Of a stretch of 64,000 nt of DNA, positions 1-9,063 are shown one piece after another. The translations under genes and the position numbers were made by a program. The stretch comes from CAXXHQ01 sp963665265. Lineage in GTDB: Bacteria > Planctomycetota > Planctomycetia > Pirellulales > Thermoguttaceae. Location: assembly GCA_963665265.2 (NCBI GenBank), contig CAXXHQ010000001.1, forward strand, positions 930,001-994,000, in the 5' to 3' direction. The first letter of the stretch is position 1. Every line of letters begins with the position of its first letter. The notes below the pieces were generated by a model. It saw only the letters and a program-made list of their open reading frames with translations. It was not told where the DNA came from and ran no database searches.

Positions 1-85
1 GGCCCGCGAGCATACTCCGGACGGACGTTCGGTCTGGACGCTGCTCGGCCTCGCGACGCAAGGCAAACCGAAAGAAGCGGCATAG
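1..85 (+). CDS. C-terminal end of a gene cut by the window edge
   Basis: An open frame runs from base 2 to a TAG at 83-85 and reads ...EHTPDGRSVWTLLGLATQGKPKEAA. The gene begins before the window, so no start or family can be assigned. The alpha-helical, tryptophan-containing tail followed by a glycine-lysine turn could be the end of a TPR-like repeat, but this is a guess. The following 240 bases hold no gene, only T-rich sequence around 105-120 and 170-180. Confidence 0.4.
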   Translation, partial: AREHTPDGRSVWTLLGLATQGKPKEAA

Positions 86-326
86 CTTGAATCGCAGATG
101 TACCGCCTTTTTCTTTTATGGGCTTCTTATTACGGTAATTTCGCGTCACAAGGAGTCGGGGCGCCAGGGCGTCTTTTTTGCGCCGGCGGGCGTTCTCGCC
201 TTCGCATCTTGCTTTCTTCGTCAAAGTCCGAGATAATTCCTTCTGATTCCTTTTCCTAAACAAGTCGGGCGGCTTGTCGAACGATCGACATCGAGGCCGG
301 CTTCCTTATTCCGCAAATGAAAGGTC

Positions 327-602
327 ATGGCAATGCTTACGTTATTCGCCGCCGAGACGACTTCGGTCGCTTCCGCCGCCGTCGGTTTCTTTCCGGAACA
401 TTTTTGGTCGAGCGCCGCGGCATCGGGAATCTTCGGCATCCTCGGAATCGTGCTTCTATTGCTCGGTTATTGGATGTTCGACCTAATCACTCCGAAAATC
501 GACGTGCAAAAAGAATTGTGCGAAAAGAACGTGGCAGTGGCGATCGTCGTGGCCGCCTTGTTGTTGGGCATCGCCTACGTCGCCGCGCATGTCGTCCAGT
601 AA
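327..602 (+). CDS. DUF350 (YjfL-like) small inner-membrane protein
   Basis: A 91-residue protein with two clear hydrophobic segments, about residues 35-55 (GIFGILGIVLLLLGYWMFDLI) and 68-88. The stretch GYWMFDLITPKIDVQKEL between them matches what is known of DUF350/UPF0719 proteins such as E. coli YjfL, whose biochemical role is unsettled. E. coli YjfL carries the unit twice; here it occurs once. An AAAGG precedes the ATG by about 6 bases. It is the first gene of an apparent operon with the lipoprotein at 648 and the ATP-grasp enzyme at 1007, the same partners seen around yjfL-yjfM-yjfC in enterobacteria. Family assignment is from the sequence pattern; function is not inferred. Confidence 0.75.
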   Translation: MAMLTLFAAETTSVASAAVGFFPEHFWSSAAASGIFGILGIVLLLLGYWMFDLITPKIDVQKELCEKNVAVAIVVAALLLGIAYVAAHVVQ

Positions 603-647
603 CCAGGTCGCCTCTTCACGCCCACGCTAACCGCGAGGAGACGTCCT

Positions 648-1007
648 ATGGATCGACTCACGAAAAAAATCAGCTTGGTTCTCATTTCGTCGTCGCTAAT
701 GCTCCACGGATGCGAGCGTCCGGAAAGCGAACGAATGACCGACGGATCGTCGCCGACTCCGACGGGCACAAGCGCGTCGGGAACCGCTTCGTCGCACTCG
801 TCGAGCGGCTATCACGGCGGCGGCTGGCATTTCTGGCCGCTCTGGATGCATTCCGGCGGATACGGCAGCTCGGGCTTTTCGAGCGGCGTTCATTCCTCCG
901 GAATATCCTCGCCGTCGAAAGGCGTAAGCGGAGCCTCCTCCTCATCATCGCACTCCAGTCGAGGCGGTTTCGGCTCTTCCGCTTCATCCCACGGAGCTAG
1001 CTCATAA
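648..1007 (+). CDS. Ser/Gly/His-rich lipoprotein, DUF1190 (YgiB/YjfM)-like
   Basis: A 119-residue protein. The N-terminus has basic residues, a hydrophobic stretch (ISLVLISSSLML) and a lipobox LHGC with the lipidated Cys at residue 22, so a membrane-anchored lipoprotein is likely. The rest is low-complexity Ser/Gly/His with aromatic patches (GGGWHFWPLW) and ends in SRGGFGSSAS, which resembles the conserved GGFG tail of the DUF1190 family (YgiB/YjfM). GGAG precedes the ATG. Its stop codon overlaps the start of the next gene (TAATG at 1005-1009), so the two are probably translationally coupled. DUF1190 membership is inferred mostly from the tail and from the gene order, because the body is too low in complexity to align. 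Confidence 0.65.
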   Translation: MDRLTKKISLVLISSSLMLHGCERPESERMTDGSSPTPTGTSASGTASSHSSSGYHGGGWHFWPLWMHSGGYGSSGFSSGVHSSGISSPSKGVSGASSSSSHSSRGGFGSSASSHGASS

Positions 1008-2134
1008 TGGAAAGACGCCTCTCAAAGCCCCGGGAAAACTGGCCTTCGATCGTCGAATCGCAGGGCATGCACTATCATTCGATCGACGACGTTCCCTACT
1101 GGGACGAAAGCGTTTACTACGAATTTCACTCGACGGAAATCGATGAACTCGAGGCGGCGACCTACGCCCTCGACAAAATGTGCCTCGAGGCCGTTCAGCA
1201 CGTCATCGACGAAGATCGATTCGACCAGTTTTTGATTCCCGAGGAATATCGACAGTACGTCATCGACTCGTGGGAGAACGACGAGATAACGATCTACGGG
1301 CGGTTTGACTTATCTTACGGCGGCGACGCTCCCCCGAAGCTGCTCGAATACAACGCCGACACGCCGACGTCGCTCCTCGAGGCGGCCGTCGTTCAGTGGT
1401 ATTGGCTCAAAGACGTTTGCCCTCGGCAATCGCAATTCAATTCGATTCATGAACGACTGATTGAAGCGTGGCAGACCGTGCAAGCGACGAATCCAGGCCG
1501 AGTTTACTTCGCTTCGGTCGAAGACTCGCTTGAAGACTTCATGAACGTGAGTTATATGCGCGACGTCGCGATTCAAGCGGGGATCGAAACGGACCATATC
1601 GCCGTGGGCGACGTCGGCTGGGACGACGAGTTGCGAGTCTTCACCGACTTGGCCGAACGCCCGATCCATCGATGCTTCAAGCTCTACCCGTGGGAATGGA
1701 TGTTTCACGAAGAGTTCGGCCCGCATTTATTGCAGAACACGTGCAAATGGCTGGAGCCGCCTTGGAAGTGCCTTTTGAGCAACAAGGCGATCCTTCCGAT
1801 TCTTTGGGAGCTGTTTCCCGACAGCCCGTATTTACTCGAAGCGTCTTTCGAGCCGTTGGCCGGCGGCGATTACGTGCAAAAACCGATCTTCGGCCGGGAA
1901 GGCGCGAACGTGCAAATATTCGATCGCGGAAAATTGCTTTTGAAGACCGACGGCCCCTACGACGGACCGAGCGTCTATCAAGCGATCTGCCCTCTGCCTC
2001 GTTTCGACGAGCGCTACTTCGCCTGCATCGGTAGTTGGATCGTCAACGGTTGGGCCTGCGGAATCGGAATCCGCGAGGATGAAAACATGGTGACCGGCAA
2101 TTTCAGCAGATTTACTCCGCATGCGTTTCGATAG
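1007..2134 (+). CDS. Glutathionylspermidine synthase-like ATP-grasp enzyme (YgiC/YjfC family)
   Basis: A 375-residue protein, close to the ~386 residues of E. coli YgiC/YjfC. Recognisable family blocks are an N-terminal WPSIVESQGMHYHSIDDVPYW, GRFDLSYGGDAPPKLLEYNADTPTSLLEAAVVQWYW, and a C-terminal region PIFGREGANVQIFDRG with ...PLPRFDERYFACIGSWIVNGWACGIGIRED, which form the ATP-grasp core. Family members ligate an amine to a carboxylate using ATP, but these stand-alone synthetases lack the amidase domain of E. coli Gsp, and their substrate is unknown. The start codon overlaps the preceding lipoprotein stop, which fixes the start. No terminator is visible downstream, and the 267 bases before nadB hold no convincing gene. 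Confidence 0.88.
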   Translation: MERRLSKPRENWPSIVESQGMHYHSIDDVPYWDESVYYEFHSTEIDELEAATYALDKMCLEAVQHVIDEDRFDQFLIPEEYRQYVIDSWENDEITIYGRFDLSYGGDAPPKLLEYNADTPTSLLEAAVVQWYWLKDVCPRQSQFNSIHERLIEAWQTVQATNPGRVYFASVEDSLEDFMNVSYMRDVAIQAGIETDHIAVGDVGWDDELRVFTDLAERPIHRCFKLYPWEWMFHEEFGPHLLQNTCKWLEPPWKCLLSNKAILPILWELFPDSPYLLEASFEPLAGGDYVQKPIFGREGANVQIFDRGKLLLKTDGPYDGPSVYQAICPLPRFDERYFACIGSWIVNGWACGIGIREDENMVTGNFSRFTPHAFR

Positions 2135-2401
2135 GCGGCTTTTTATGCCCCTTCGGGAGCGTCATTCCCATTCATATCCCTCTTCCTGTACGCTTTTCTC
2201 TTACGACAAGTCAACGCCTACGCCGCATCCGGTTCGAGCTATCTTCAAGGGAGTTCCGCCGTTAGCTCCAGATGGCGTGAGCTCTAAACATTTTTCCCCG
2301 GAGAGTCGGAATTCCTCCGTCTCGAGCGCGCAGCGAAAAAGCCGGTTTTCTGTTAAAATGAGGCGTTACCCCCGCTTTAGTTAGGAGCGATCGATACGAT
2401 C

Positions 2402-4006
2402 ATGCCCGGTCCTTTCATGCCTCGATATTTGGCGCCGTTTCATCCGAAATGGGTGCCGCATTTTTTCACCGACGTCTTGGTCATCGGGAGCGGCTTGGCC
2501 GGTCTGCGAGCGGCTTTGGCCGTCGATCCCCGCTTGAACGTCGTCGTCATCACGAAAGGCGCAGTCCGGGAATCGAACAGCCATTACGCACAAGGAGGCA
2601 TCGCCGGAGTTCTCGATCCGCGAGATCGTTTGGAGAACCACATCGAAGACACGCTCGTCGCGGGCGGTTCGCTCTGCGATCGAAACGTCGTCGAACATGT
2701 GATCCGCGAAGCGCCTCGTCGGCTCCGAGAAATGATTGATTGGGGAGTAGAATTCGATATGGCGGACGATCGCGTCGCACTTGGCCGGGAAGGCGGGCAT
2801 TCGCACCGCCGCATCGCGCACGCCTTGGGCGACGCCACCGGCAAAGAAATCATGCGAGTGATGATCCGCCGCTGCGCTTCGGCCTCGAACGTCTCGGTTT
2901 GGGAAAATACTTTCACGATCGATCTACTAACCGACGAAAACGCTTGCCGCGGCGCGCTAGTTTGGAACGCAAGGCACGGAAAAACTTTGATTTGGGCGAA
3001 ACAAACGATCCTTGCGTCGGGCGGAGCCGGTCAGCTTTACCGCGAAACGACGAACCCCGAAGTGGCCACGGCCGACGGATTGGCGCTCGCCTATCGCGCC
3101 GGCGCCGAATTGCGCGACATGGAGTTCATGCAGTTTCATCCCACGGTTCTCTACATTGCCGGCGGAAGCCGACACCTGATAAGCGAAGCCACTCGGGGCG
3201 AAGGCGCCTGGCTCGTTGATCGCTACGGCAAGCGATTCATGCAAGATTACGATCCGCGCGGCGAATTGGCGCCCCGCGACGTCGTCAGCTTGGCGATCGT
3301 CAGCCAAATGGAAAAAACCAAACACCCAAACGTCTATTTGGACATGACGCATATCGATTCTGGCCGCGTGCTGCATCGGTTTCCGGGCATCGCCGCGGTT
3401 TGCCAAGACTTCGGAATCGACGTCACGAAGGACCGTATTCCGGTCCGGCCCGGCGCGCATTATATGATGGGCGGCGTCACCGTGGATATGGATGGCAAAA
3501 CGACCCTTCCGGGCCTTTGGGCGGCGGGAGAAGTGACCTCGACCGGCTTGCACGGAGCTAACCGTCTCGCCTCGAACAGCCTGCTCGAAGCGGCGGTTTT
3601 CGGTGCGCATGCGGGCGAGGCGGCTTCACGAGTCGCCTCGGAGATGAATGACGATTTCCGCGTTCCTCCAATTGAAAACGCAATGGTCGAACCTTCGGCC
3701 GAAACGCTGAACTTGGCCGACATCCGCAATTCGCTAAAAAGCTTGATGTGGCGCGACGTCGGCGCGCAACGCGACGCTCAAGGACTCGAAGACGCGGCTG
3801 AAAGTATTGATCGTTGGCGGAAATACGTGCTCCCGAGGCAGTTCGCCGATCCGACCGGCTGGGAGCTGCAGAATATGCTCGCGACGGCGAGACTGATTAT
3901 TTCCGCCGCCGCCGAACGCACTGAAAGTCGCGGCTCGCATTTCCGCACTGATTTCCCGGAAATGGACGACGCGAATTGGATCCGCCATATCACGCATCGA
4001 ATTTGA
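2402..4006 (+). CDS. nadB: L-aspartate oxidase
   Basis: A 534-residue FAD flavoprotein that oxidises L-aspartate to iminoaspartate in de novo NAD synthesis. Visible motifs are the dinucleotide-binding GSGLAGL at residues 29-35, ESNSHYAQGGIAGVL after the first strand, EFMQFHPT, the active-site SEATRGEGAWL block, and the C-terminal FAD signature ending GLWAAGEVTSTGLHGANRLASNSLLEA at about residues 370-396. The length matches the family (about 510-540). AGGAG lies 14 bases before the ATG at 2402; a second in-frame ATG at 2417 is a possible alternative start. nadA and nadC are not in the window, so it seems to stand alone here. The next gene begins 41 bases downstream. Confidence 0.96.
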   Translation: MPGPFMPRYLAPFHPKWVPHFFTDVLVIGSGLAGLRAALAVDPRLNVVVITKGAVRESNSHYAQGGIAGVLDPRDRLENHIEDTLVAGGSLCDRNVVEHVIREAPRRLREMIDWGVEFDMADDRVALGREGGHSHRRIAHALGDATGKEIMRVMIRRCASASNVSVWENTFTIDLLTDENACRGALVWNARHGKTLIWAKQTILASGGAGQLYRETTNPEVATADGLALAYRAGAELRDMEFMQFHPTVLYIAGGSRHLISEATRGEGAWLVDRYGKRFMQDYDPRGELAPRDVVSLAIVSQMEKTKHPNVYLDMTHIDSGRVLHRFPGIAAVCQDFGIDVTKDRIPVRPGAHYMMGGVTVDMDGKTTLPGLWAAGEVTSTGLHGANRLASNSLLEAAVFGAHAGEAASRVASEMNDDFRVPPIENAMVEPSAETLNLADIRNSLKSLMWRDVGAQRDAQGLEDAAESIDRWRKYVLPRQFADPTGWELQNMLATARLIISAAAERTESRGSHFRTDFPEMDDANWIRHITHRI

Positions 4007-4047
4007 CGTTCCGTTTCGCGCGCCGCAAAAAATTCCAAGGTGTTTTC

Positions 4048-5238
4048 ATGAAATTGCTCTTTGCGACGTCTTTCGCTTCGATTTCATCGCTCCTTCTATC
4101 GCTATCCCTCGCGTTCGGCCAAAACGTCGATTCGACGGTCCCGCCGCCGGCCGATGCGGCGGAGGATTCGCCATTCTCCGATCCGGCGTCGAATATGAGC
4201 GTATCAAAAGAAAAATACGAAGCATGGAAACTTCTCTACCAGCAAACGAACGCGGAATTGAAGCAAAAAGGGGATTCGAGCGAAAATACCGCGCGCGCGG
4301 CCGCAACGGGAAAGACTGCGCTGGATTTCGCGATCAAGAACTTCGGCGCCGAACATCCGCTCGTCGCCGAAAGTTTGCTGAATTTAGCGGCGATCTACGA
4401 ATCCCAAAACCGCTCCGACAAGGCGAATCCGCTCATCAAGCAAGCGATGGCCATCGATAAAAACTCGTTCGGCGCCTCTCATCCGATCGTCGCCAAACAT
4501 TTGCTTCGTTTTGCGGCGCTCTACGTCGCGAACGGCAAGTTCGACAAAGCGGAGCCGCTTTTCAAACGCGTTTTGGAGATACAGGAAAAATCCTACGGCA
4601 AAACAAATCCTCAACTTGCGGAGACGCTTCGGCAACTCGGCGGCATGTACCAAAAACAGCGGAAATTCCGGGAGGCAGAATCGGCCTTATCCCGCGCCGC
4701 CGATATCGCCGCAAAACTTTACGGAGAGAACAGTCTAAAAATCATTCCCTCGCTAAACTGTCAAGCGTCGCTGTACGTCGCCCAAAATCAATTCGAACGC
4801 GCCGAACCATCTCTCCTTCGGGCCAAACAAATTTTGGAGAAGAAGAACATCGACGCGAACGATCCTGCGTTTTTTGAAACTCTATCACTCCTAGAAACCG
4901 TCAATGAGTCGCAAGAGAAATTTGAAGAGGCCGAGGAATTGCAAAAACGCGTCATCGCGATCGACGAGAAACGAAATCGAGTCGAATCGGAGCCGCTCGC
5001 GGCAGGATTTGAATACCAACGCCTCGCTCAACTTTACGGAAAGCAGGGTAAGTACGCCGAATCCGCCGAGACTTGGCGAAAGGTAATTTCCCTATATGAA
5101 AAATCCGCAGGAACGACTTCGCCGATCGTGGCGCGAGCGTTGCAAGACCTAGCGAAAACATATAAGAAGTTGGAAAAGCGCGAGGAGGCCGAGGAGTGCG
5201 AAGCCCGCGCGACGAAGATTCTCGCGGCGAATCCTTAG
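4048..5238 (+). CDS. Secreted TPR-repeat protein
   Basis: A 396-residue protein. The start at 4048 is chosen because it follows an AAGG and opens a signal peptide (MKLLFATSFASISSLLLSLSLAFG, cleavage probably before QNVDS). The rest is a run of kinesin-light-chain-type TPR units of about 42 residues with the spacing FGAEHPLVAESLLNLAAIYESQNRSDKA, SHPIVAKHLLRFAALYVANGKFDKAEPLFKRVLEI and YGKTNPQLAETLRQLGGMYQKQRKF; about seven units can be counted. TPR arrays bind partner proteins, and none is indicated here. It directly follows nadB but has no metabolic link to it. Export is to the periplasm or cell surface. Confidence 0.8.
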   Translation: MKLLFATSFASISSLLLSLSLAFGQNVDSTVPPPADAAEDSPFSDPASNMSVSKEKYEAWKLLYQQTNAELKQKGDSSENTARAAATGKTALDFAIKNFGAEHPLVAESLLNLAAIYESQNRSDKANPLIKQAMAIDKNSFGASHPIVAKHLLRFAALYVANGKFDKAEPLFKRVLEIQEKSYGKTNPQLAETLRQLGGMYQKQRKFREAESALSRAADIAAKLYGENSLKIIPSLNCQASLYVAQNQFERAEPSLLRAKQILEKKNIDANDPAFFETLSLLETVNESQEKFEEAEELQKRVIAIDEKRNRVESEPLAAGFEYQRLAQLYGKQGKYAESAETWRKVISLYEKSAGTTSPIVARALQDLAKTYKKLEKREEAEECEARATKILAANP

Positions 5239-5285
5239 CCCAAGTTTAAGCCCTAGCTCAGGTCTAATCGCAACCTCACGGCGAT

Positions 5286-5309
5286 GAATGACCAGTGAGT
5301 CATTCTTTT
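5286..5309 (+). terminator. Possible weak terminator after the TPR gene
   Basis: Inverted repeat GAATGAC (5286-5292) and GTCATTC (5299-5305) followed by TTTT. The stem is short and AT-rich, so this is only a candidate. Confidence 0.35.
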
Positions 5310-5719
5310 ACTCAACCGTTGCTTACTCTGAATTATTCTCATTATTTTTCTCTTTTCAAACGCCGTCTAATGAGGGAGCTAACGCGTCGCCCCCTCTTTC
5401 GGAAAGTTGCGACGCCTTTTGGCATCATGCGCATGCTGTATATCCGCTTCCTACGGCATTTTTTCCTTTCGTCGCGACAATAAAACGGTTTCAAAACCGT
5501 TAAAAAAATTAAAAGCGCCCTCCCTTCGGACGTTTCACCCTGCGATCTCGGTTGCGGCAAAAAACACTCCTGAAAAACCACCACGTCCTCTCATTCAAAA
5601 CCTAAACTATCTTGTGACGATGCTTGATCTTAGAATGCGGGCATTCCTCATCGCTTCGCGGTAAATTCGCCTAAGCGTCGGGTTCGTCGCCTAAACACCT
5701 GGTTTCATCGACTGAGTAT
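5310..5719. other. Gene-free spacer
   Basis: AT-rich spacer between the TPR gene and the HEAT-repeat gene. I see no credible gene in it. It contains one perfect 8-bp inverted repeat with a 2-base centre (AACGGTTT/AAACCGTT, about 5487-5504) next to an A-rich run, which is not a convincing terminator on either strand. Confidence 0.5.
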
Positions 5720-7363
5720 ATGAGCGAGCGTTTCAACATTACTTTCCGCCACTTGGCCGCCACGGAGAACTCCGCAGCAACCGAGTTACTGATCACCGGG
5801 CTGGACAGCCGATACCGTCCAACTCGAGAAGGATCGCTACGCGCTCTGCTTGAGCGGCGAGACGAGGTCGCGCATGCGGAAATATTCAAGCGTCTTCCGA
5901 CGATGGACGAAGGGGCTCGCGCTTTACTCAACGAAAAGCCCGAACGGTTGGCGGCGTTGATGAGCGAGGCTCTTCGCGATCCTCAAAAAGAGACCCGCGC
6001 GGTCGCCTTCGACGTCATCGAGAAGGTCCCGTTATATGACTGCTATCCGTCGCTTATCGCCAGACTGGTCGATGAGCAATTTCCTGAGAAAGAGAAGGCG
6101 GCCCAAGTCGCGTTCAAACTTGCCGAGTCGTTTTACGCGGAGTTAAGCGGCGGTGAAGAAGCGGCGGCCAAACGGGCAAACTTTGAAAACCTCCGCACGA
6201 AAATAACAACCTGTTTGGAAGACGCCGTTCGCAAATTCCATCGCCATCGACGACCGGAAGTCGTGGAGGCGTTTTTGTTGTTGGCGAAGCCGAAAAACGC
6301 CACATTGCATTTCCTACTCGGACGAAATGAAGAAGCGGCATACGAAACGTTGATGGAGACGCTCCGCAAAAGCCAACGCGGGGGCGTGTACCGCATTCTA
6401 CTGAGTTTCTTAGACGATTCGCAAATATCCCAATCGGCGTTGCGCGCCGCATCGAGCCGCGAAGACGCCGAGTTTCTCGGGCACTTTTTCCGCCACGCCG
6501 GCGTGAAGCTGTCGAAACCGATGACGGAGACGCTGTCTCGCATCGACGCATTCACCTGGGCGAAGACCGAAAACCCTACGCTATTGAATCTCGACGAAAC
6601 ATGCCAGGCGGCGATGATTCAAGTATTGATGGCTTCGGCCTGCAACCGCAAAACGGTACGAGAAATCGTGGGGGAAATTTTACTAAAGGGAAACGTAGGC
6701 GGTCGCAGGGCCGCTGCGGTCGCCTTAGCGTCGTTCACCGGGGTCGAGGCGAACGTGCTAAACGTCTCGGGCTTGGCCGACGAAGACTCCGCCGTCCGCG
6801 CGGCGTTGATACGTCAGTTGCGCCCTCGCAAGATTCCCGGCTCGCTCGACATGCTAATTCGCTTGGTTGACAAGCCTGACGTCACAATTCAACGAGCGCT
6901 TCGCGACGCGATGCCGGAATTCACGATACAACGCTATTTGCAACAGTTCTTCCATTTGCCCGAAGAACTTCAAGCGGCGACGGGACATTTGGTTTGCCGG
7001 ATCGATTCCGATTGCGCCTCGAAGCTGATCTCCGAGATGTGCGGACTGTCGCCGGTACGCAGGCGGCGCGCGGTCTTGGCCGCCGACGCGATGGGCATGA
7101 TCGAGGAATTGGAGCAACATGTGATTAAGCTCCTCTCCGACGACGACCATATGGTTCGCGTGGCGGCGGCGAAGGCGTTGGCCGACTGCGCTTCGCAACC
7201 GAGTTGGGAAGCGCTTCGCGACGCCATGCTCGACCGCAGTTTTGTCGTCCAAGAGGCCGCCGTGCGAAGCATGGAGCTTATCAGCCGATCGCTGAATTAC
7301 GAAGAAGACGAAGAGGACGATTTCTACGCCGAAACGCATTCGCCCGCGGAGCCCGACGCATGA
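5720..7363 (+). CDS. HEAT-like repeat protein
   Basis: A 547-residue, entirely helical soluble protein with no signal peptide or membrane segment. Several HEAT-like helical pairs are visible, e.g. LLITGLDSRYRPTREGSLRALLERRDE, EDSAVRAALIRQLRPRKIPGSLDMLIRLVDKPDVTIQRALRDAMPEF and, clearest, LLSDDDHMVRVAAAKALADCASQPSWEALRDAMLDRSFVVQEAAVRSMEL near the C-terminus. Such proteins are common and functionally unassigned in planctomycetes; they usually act as protein-binding scaffolds. The tail is very acidic (YEEDEEDDFY). No strong ribosome site precedes the ATG. Its stop overlaps the start of the next gene (ATGA at 7360-7363), so the pair is probably co-translated. Confidence 0.75.
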   Translation: MSERFNITFRHLAATENSAATELLITGLDSRYRPTREGSLRALLERRDEVAHAEIFKRLPTMDEGARALLNEKPERLAALMSEALRDPQKETRAVAFDVIEKVPLYDCYPSLIARLVDEQFPEKEKAAQVAFKLAESFYAELSGGEEAAAKRANFENLRTKITTCLEDAVRKFHRHRRPEVVEAFLLLAKPKNATLHFLLGRNEEAAYETLMETLRKSQRGGVYRILLSFLDDSQISQSALRAASSREDAEFLGHFFRHAGVKLSKPMTETLSRIDAFTWAKTENPTLLNLDETCQAAMIQVLMASACNRKTVREIVGEILLKGNVGGRRAAAVALASFTGVEANVLNVSGLADEDSAVRAALIRQLRPRKIPGSLDMLIRLVDKPDVTIQRALRDAMPEFTIQRYLQQFFHLPEELQAATGHLVCRIDSDCASKLISEMCGLSPVRRRRAVLAADAMGMIEELEQHVIKLLSDDDHMVRVAAAKALADCASQPSWEALRDAMLDRSFVVQEAAVRSMELISRSLNYEEDEEDDFYAETHSPAEPDA

Positions 7364-7752
7364 CGAACGTTCTTTGCCTCTCCAACGCCGCTCAGTTAAT
7401 TTTGTTCGCCGCTCGAGGCGACGACAATCCGTTGAGCGATCCGAAAACCCTCGGATTCGCGGCGGTCGTCGTCGTGGCCGGCCTCGCCGGCGCGGCATAT
7501 TTCTTCGCTAAGCGTTTTCGCGAAAAATGGCTAAAAACCAGTTCCGGAGCTTTGTTCAACGGCCTTTGCGGCGCTCATGAGTTATCGCCCTCCGAGCGCG
7601 CTCTCTTAAAGAAAATTGCGCAGGCCTACCAACTCCCGCAACCGGCGAGACTGTTCTTGGAGCCCGGCTACTTCGATCCGGATCGCCTCGCCCCCATTCT
7701 CGGCAAGGCGACCGAACCGGTAATTTCGCTGCGTAACAAGCTGTTCACCTAG
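7360..7752 (+). CDS. Small single-pass membrane protein of unknown function
   Basis: A 130-residue protein starting at the ATG that overlaps the HEAT gene stop (ATGA). One strong transmembrane segment is visible (about residues 32-50, LGFAAVVVVAGLAGAAYFFA), followed by a basic boundary (KRFREKW), predicting a short N-terminal part and a cytoplasmic C-terminal domain of about 75 residues (HELSPSERALLKKIAQAYQLPQPARLFLEPGYF...). The C-terminal half resembles conserved planctomycete hypothetical proteins associated with helical repeat proteins. It is likely a membrane partner of the HEAT protein, but this is inferred only from the gene overlap. Confidence 0.7.
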   Translation: MTNVLCLSNAAQLILFAARGDDNPLSDPKTLGFAAVVVVAGLAGAAYFFAKRFREKWLKTSSGALFNGLCGAHELSPSERALLKKIAQAYQLPQPARLFLEPGYFDPDRLAPILGKATEPVISLRNKLFT

Positions 7753-7991
7753 CTTCTTCTCCCGCTGCGCATTGCGATCGTTTTTCAGACGCATCGGTTC
7801 CGACGTCGAGGCAAGCGATGTGCTTTTGTAAGCGGTCCTTCGGGCTGGAATCGCGTGATTTCAAGCCGATGGACTCACCTCACCCCGAACGTCTACTCGT
7901 TTATTTGCCCTTCGGCTATAATTCCTTCGAAATCCGTCGTATTACGCTCACCTTTCGCAATCCGCGAAAGACCTCGAAGAGAAGTCATAAC

Positions 7992-8876
7992 ATGGACGAA
8001 CTCGGCTCCGCCGCCCCCCTTGAACGCCGCACGCTCGGCAAAACCGGCGAAAAGTTATCTATTCTCGGATTCGCCGGCTTACTGCTCAACAAAACCACGC
8101 CCGAAAAATCGAGCGCACTCGTGCGCACCGCGTATGAAGCGGGCGTCAATTATTTCGACGTGGCCCCGGATTACGGCAATTCCCAAGAACGTCTCGGCCC
8201 GGCCTTGGAGCCCTATCGAAAAGACGTTTTCCTTTCCTGCAAAACCGGCGAGCGCAAGGCCGATCGGGCCGAAGCCGATTTAGAGCGATCGCTGAAATTG
8301 CAGAAAACGGACCATTTCGATCTCTATCAATTGCACCATATGACCACGATGGAAGAAGTGGAGACGATTTTTGCGCCCGGCGGCGTTATGGAGACCTTGG
8401 AGCGCGCGAAGAAGGCGGGCAAAACGCGTTTTCTCGGCTTTACCGCCCATTCGGTCGAAGCCGCAATGACGCTCATGGATCGGTTTGATTTCGACACGAT
8501 GATGTTCCCTGTGAACTATGCAACATGGAACGAGGCCGATTTCGGACCGCAAGCGTTAGCCAAGGCACAAGAAAAAGGGCTGGGAGTTATCGCCATCAAG
8601 GCCATGTGCAAACGACCTTGGCCTGAAGACGCCGATCGTTCGGCGCATCCCAACTGTTGGTATGAGCCGATGACTGAACCGAGCGAAGCGTTGCAGGGAA
8701 TTCGCTTCACGCTTTCGCAGGCGGTAACGACGATGATTCACCCGGCCGACGAAGAATGCTTTAAGCTGGCGTTGCGACTGGTTCCCAAGTTCACTCCCCT
8801 CACGCCGGAAGAGGCCGAAGAAATAAAGACGAAAGCGACGGGGCTGCCGACGCTTTTCCCGCTCAGTCTTCCGTAG
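7992..8876 (+). CDS. Aldo/keto reductase
   Basis: A 294-residue NAD(P)H-dependent oxidoreductase of the aldo/keto reductase fold. The catalytic tetrad is visible: Asp and Tyr in YFDVAPDYGNSQERLG, Lys in VFLSCKTGERK and His in DLYQLHHM. The C-terminal third (QGIRFTLSQAVTTMIHPADEE) matches the subgroup of small AKRs related to YgiH/uncharacterised oxidoreductases. The ATG at 7992 is chosen over upstream in-frame codons because the family begins just before ERRTLGKTGEKLSILGFAG; AGAGAAG precedes it. The substrate cannot be predicted. It stands alone between the small membrane-protein gene and the ABC transporter operon. Confidence 0.92.
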   Translation: MDELGSAAPLERRTLGKTGEKLSILGFAGLLLNKTTPEKSSALVRTAYEAGVNYFDVAPDYGNSQERLGPALEPYRKDVFLSCKTGERKADRAEADLERSLKLQKTDHFDLYQLHHMTTMEEVETIFAPGGVMETLERAKKAGKTRFLGFTAHSVEAAMTLMDRFDFDTMMFPVNYATWNEADFGPQALAKAQEKGLGVIAIKAMCKRPWPEDADRSAHPNCWYEPMTEPSEALQGIRFTLSQAVTTMIHPADEECFKLALRLVPKFTPLTPEEAEEIKTKATGLPTLFPLSLP

Positions 8877-9063
8877 GAGTCCGTTATCGTCCAATCAACC
8901 CGGGAACGCATTCTTCTTCGCCAGTTCCTTTTTCTCTCGCCTTTGTACTCTGCGAAAAAGCTGCTATAATACTGCCCGTCCGCGCCGAACGCCCATCTTG
9001 AAGCGGCGCGCAACTCCCACACTCAACCCAGCCTCCCTATATTACATAATGGAGCGAACGGTA

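Noticed and set aside
317..1000. A 227-codon Arg-rich frame overlapping the DUF350 and lipoprotein genes
   Set aside because: Very high Arg/Ser content and no family pattern; the two overlapped genes have membrane or lipobox signals and a coupled third gene.
2121..2384. An 87-codon frame between the ATP-grasp gene and nadB
   Set aside because: Begins inside the preceding gene, Ser/Arg/Pro-rich, and has no recognisable pattern.
5288..5664. Three short frames in the spacer before the HEAT gene
   Set aside because: Overlapping each other in different frames with no ribosome sites and no domain features.
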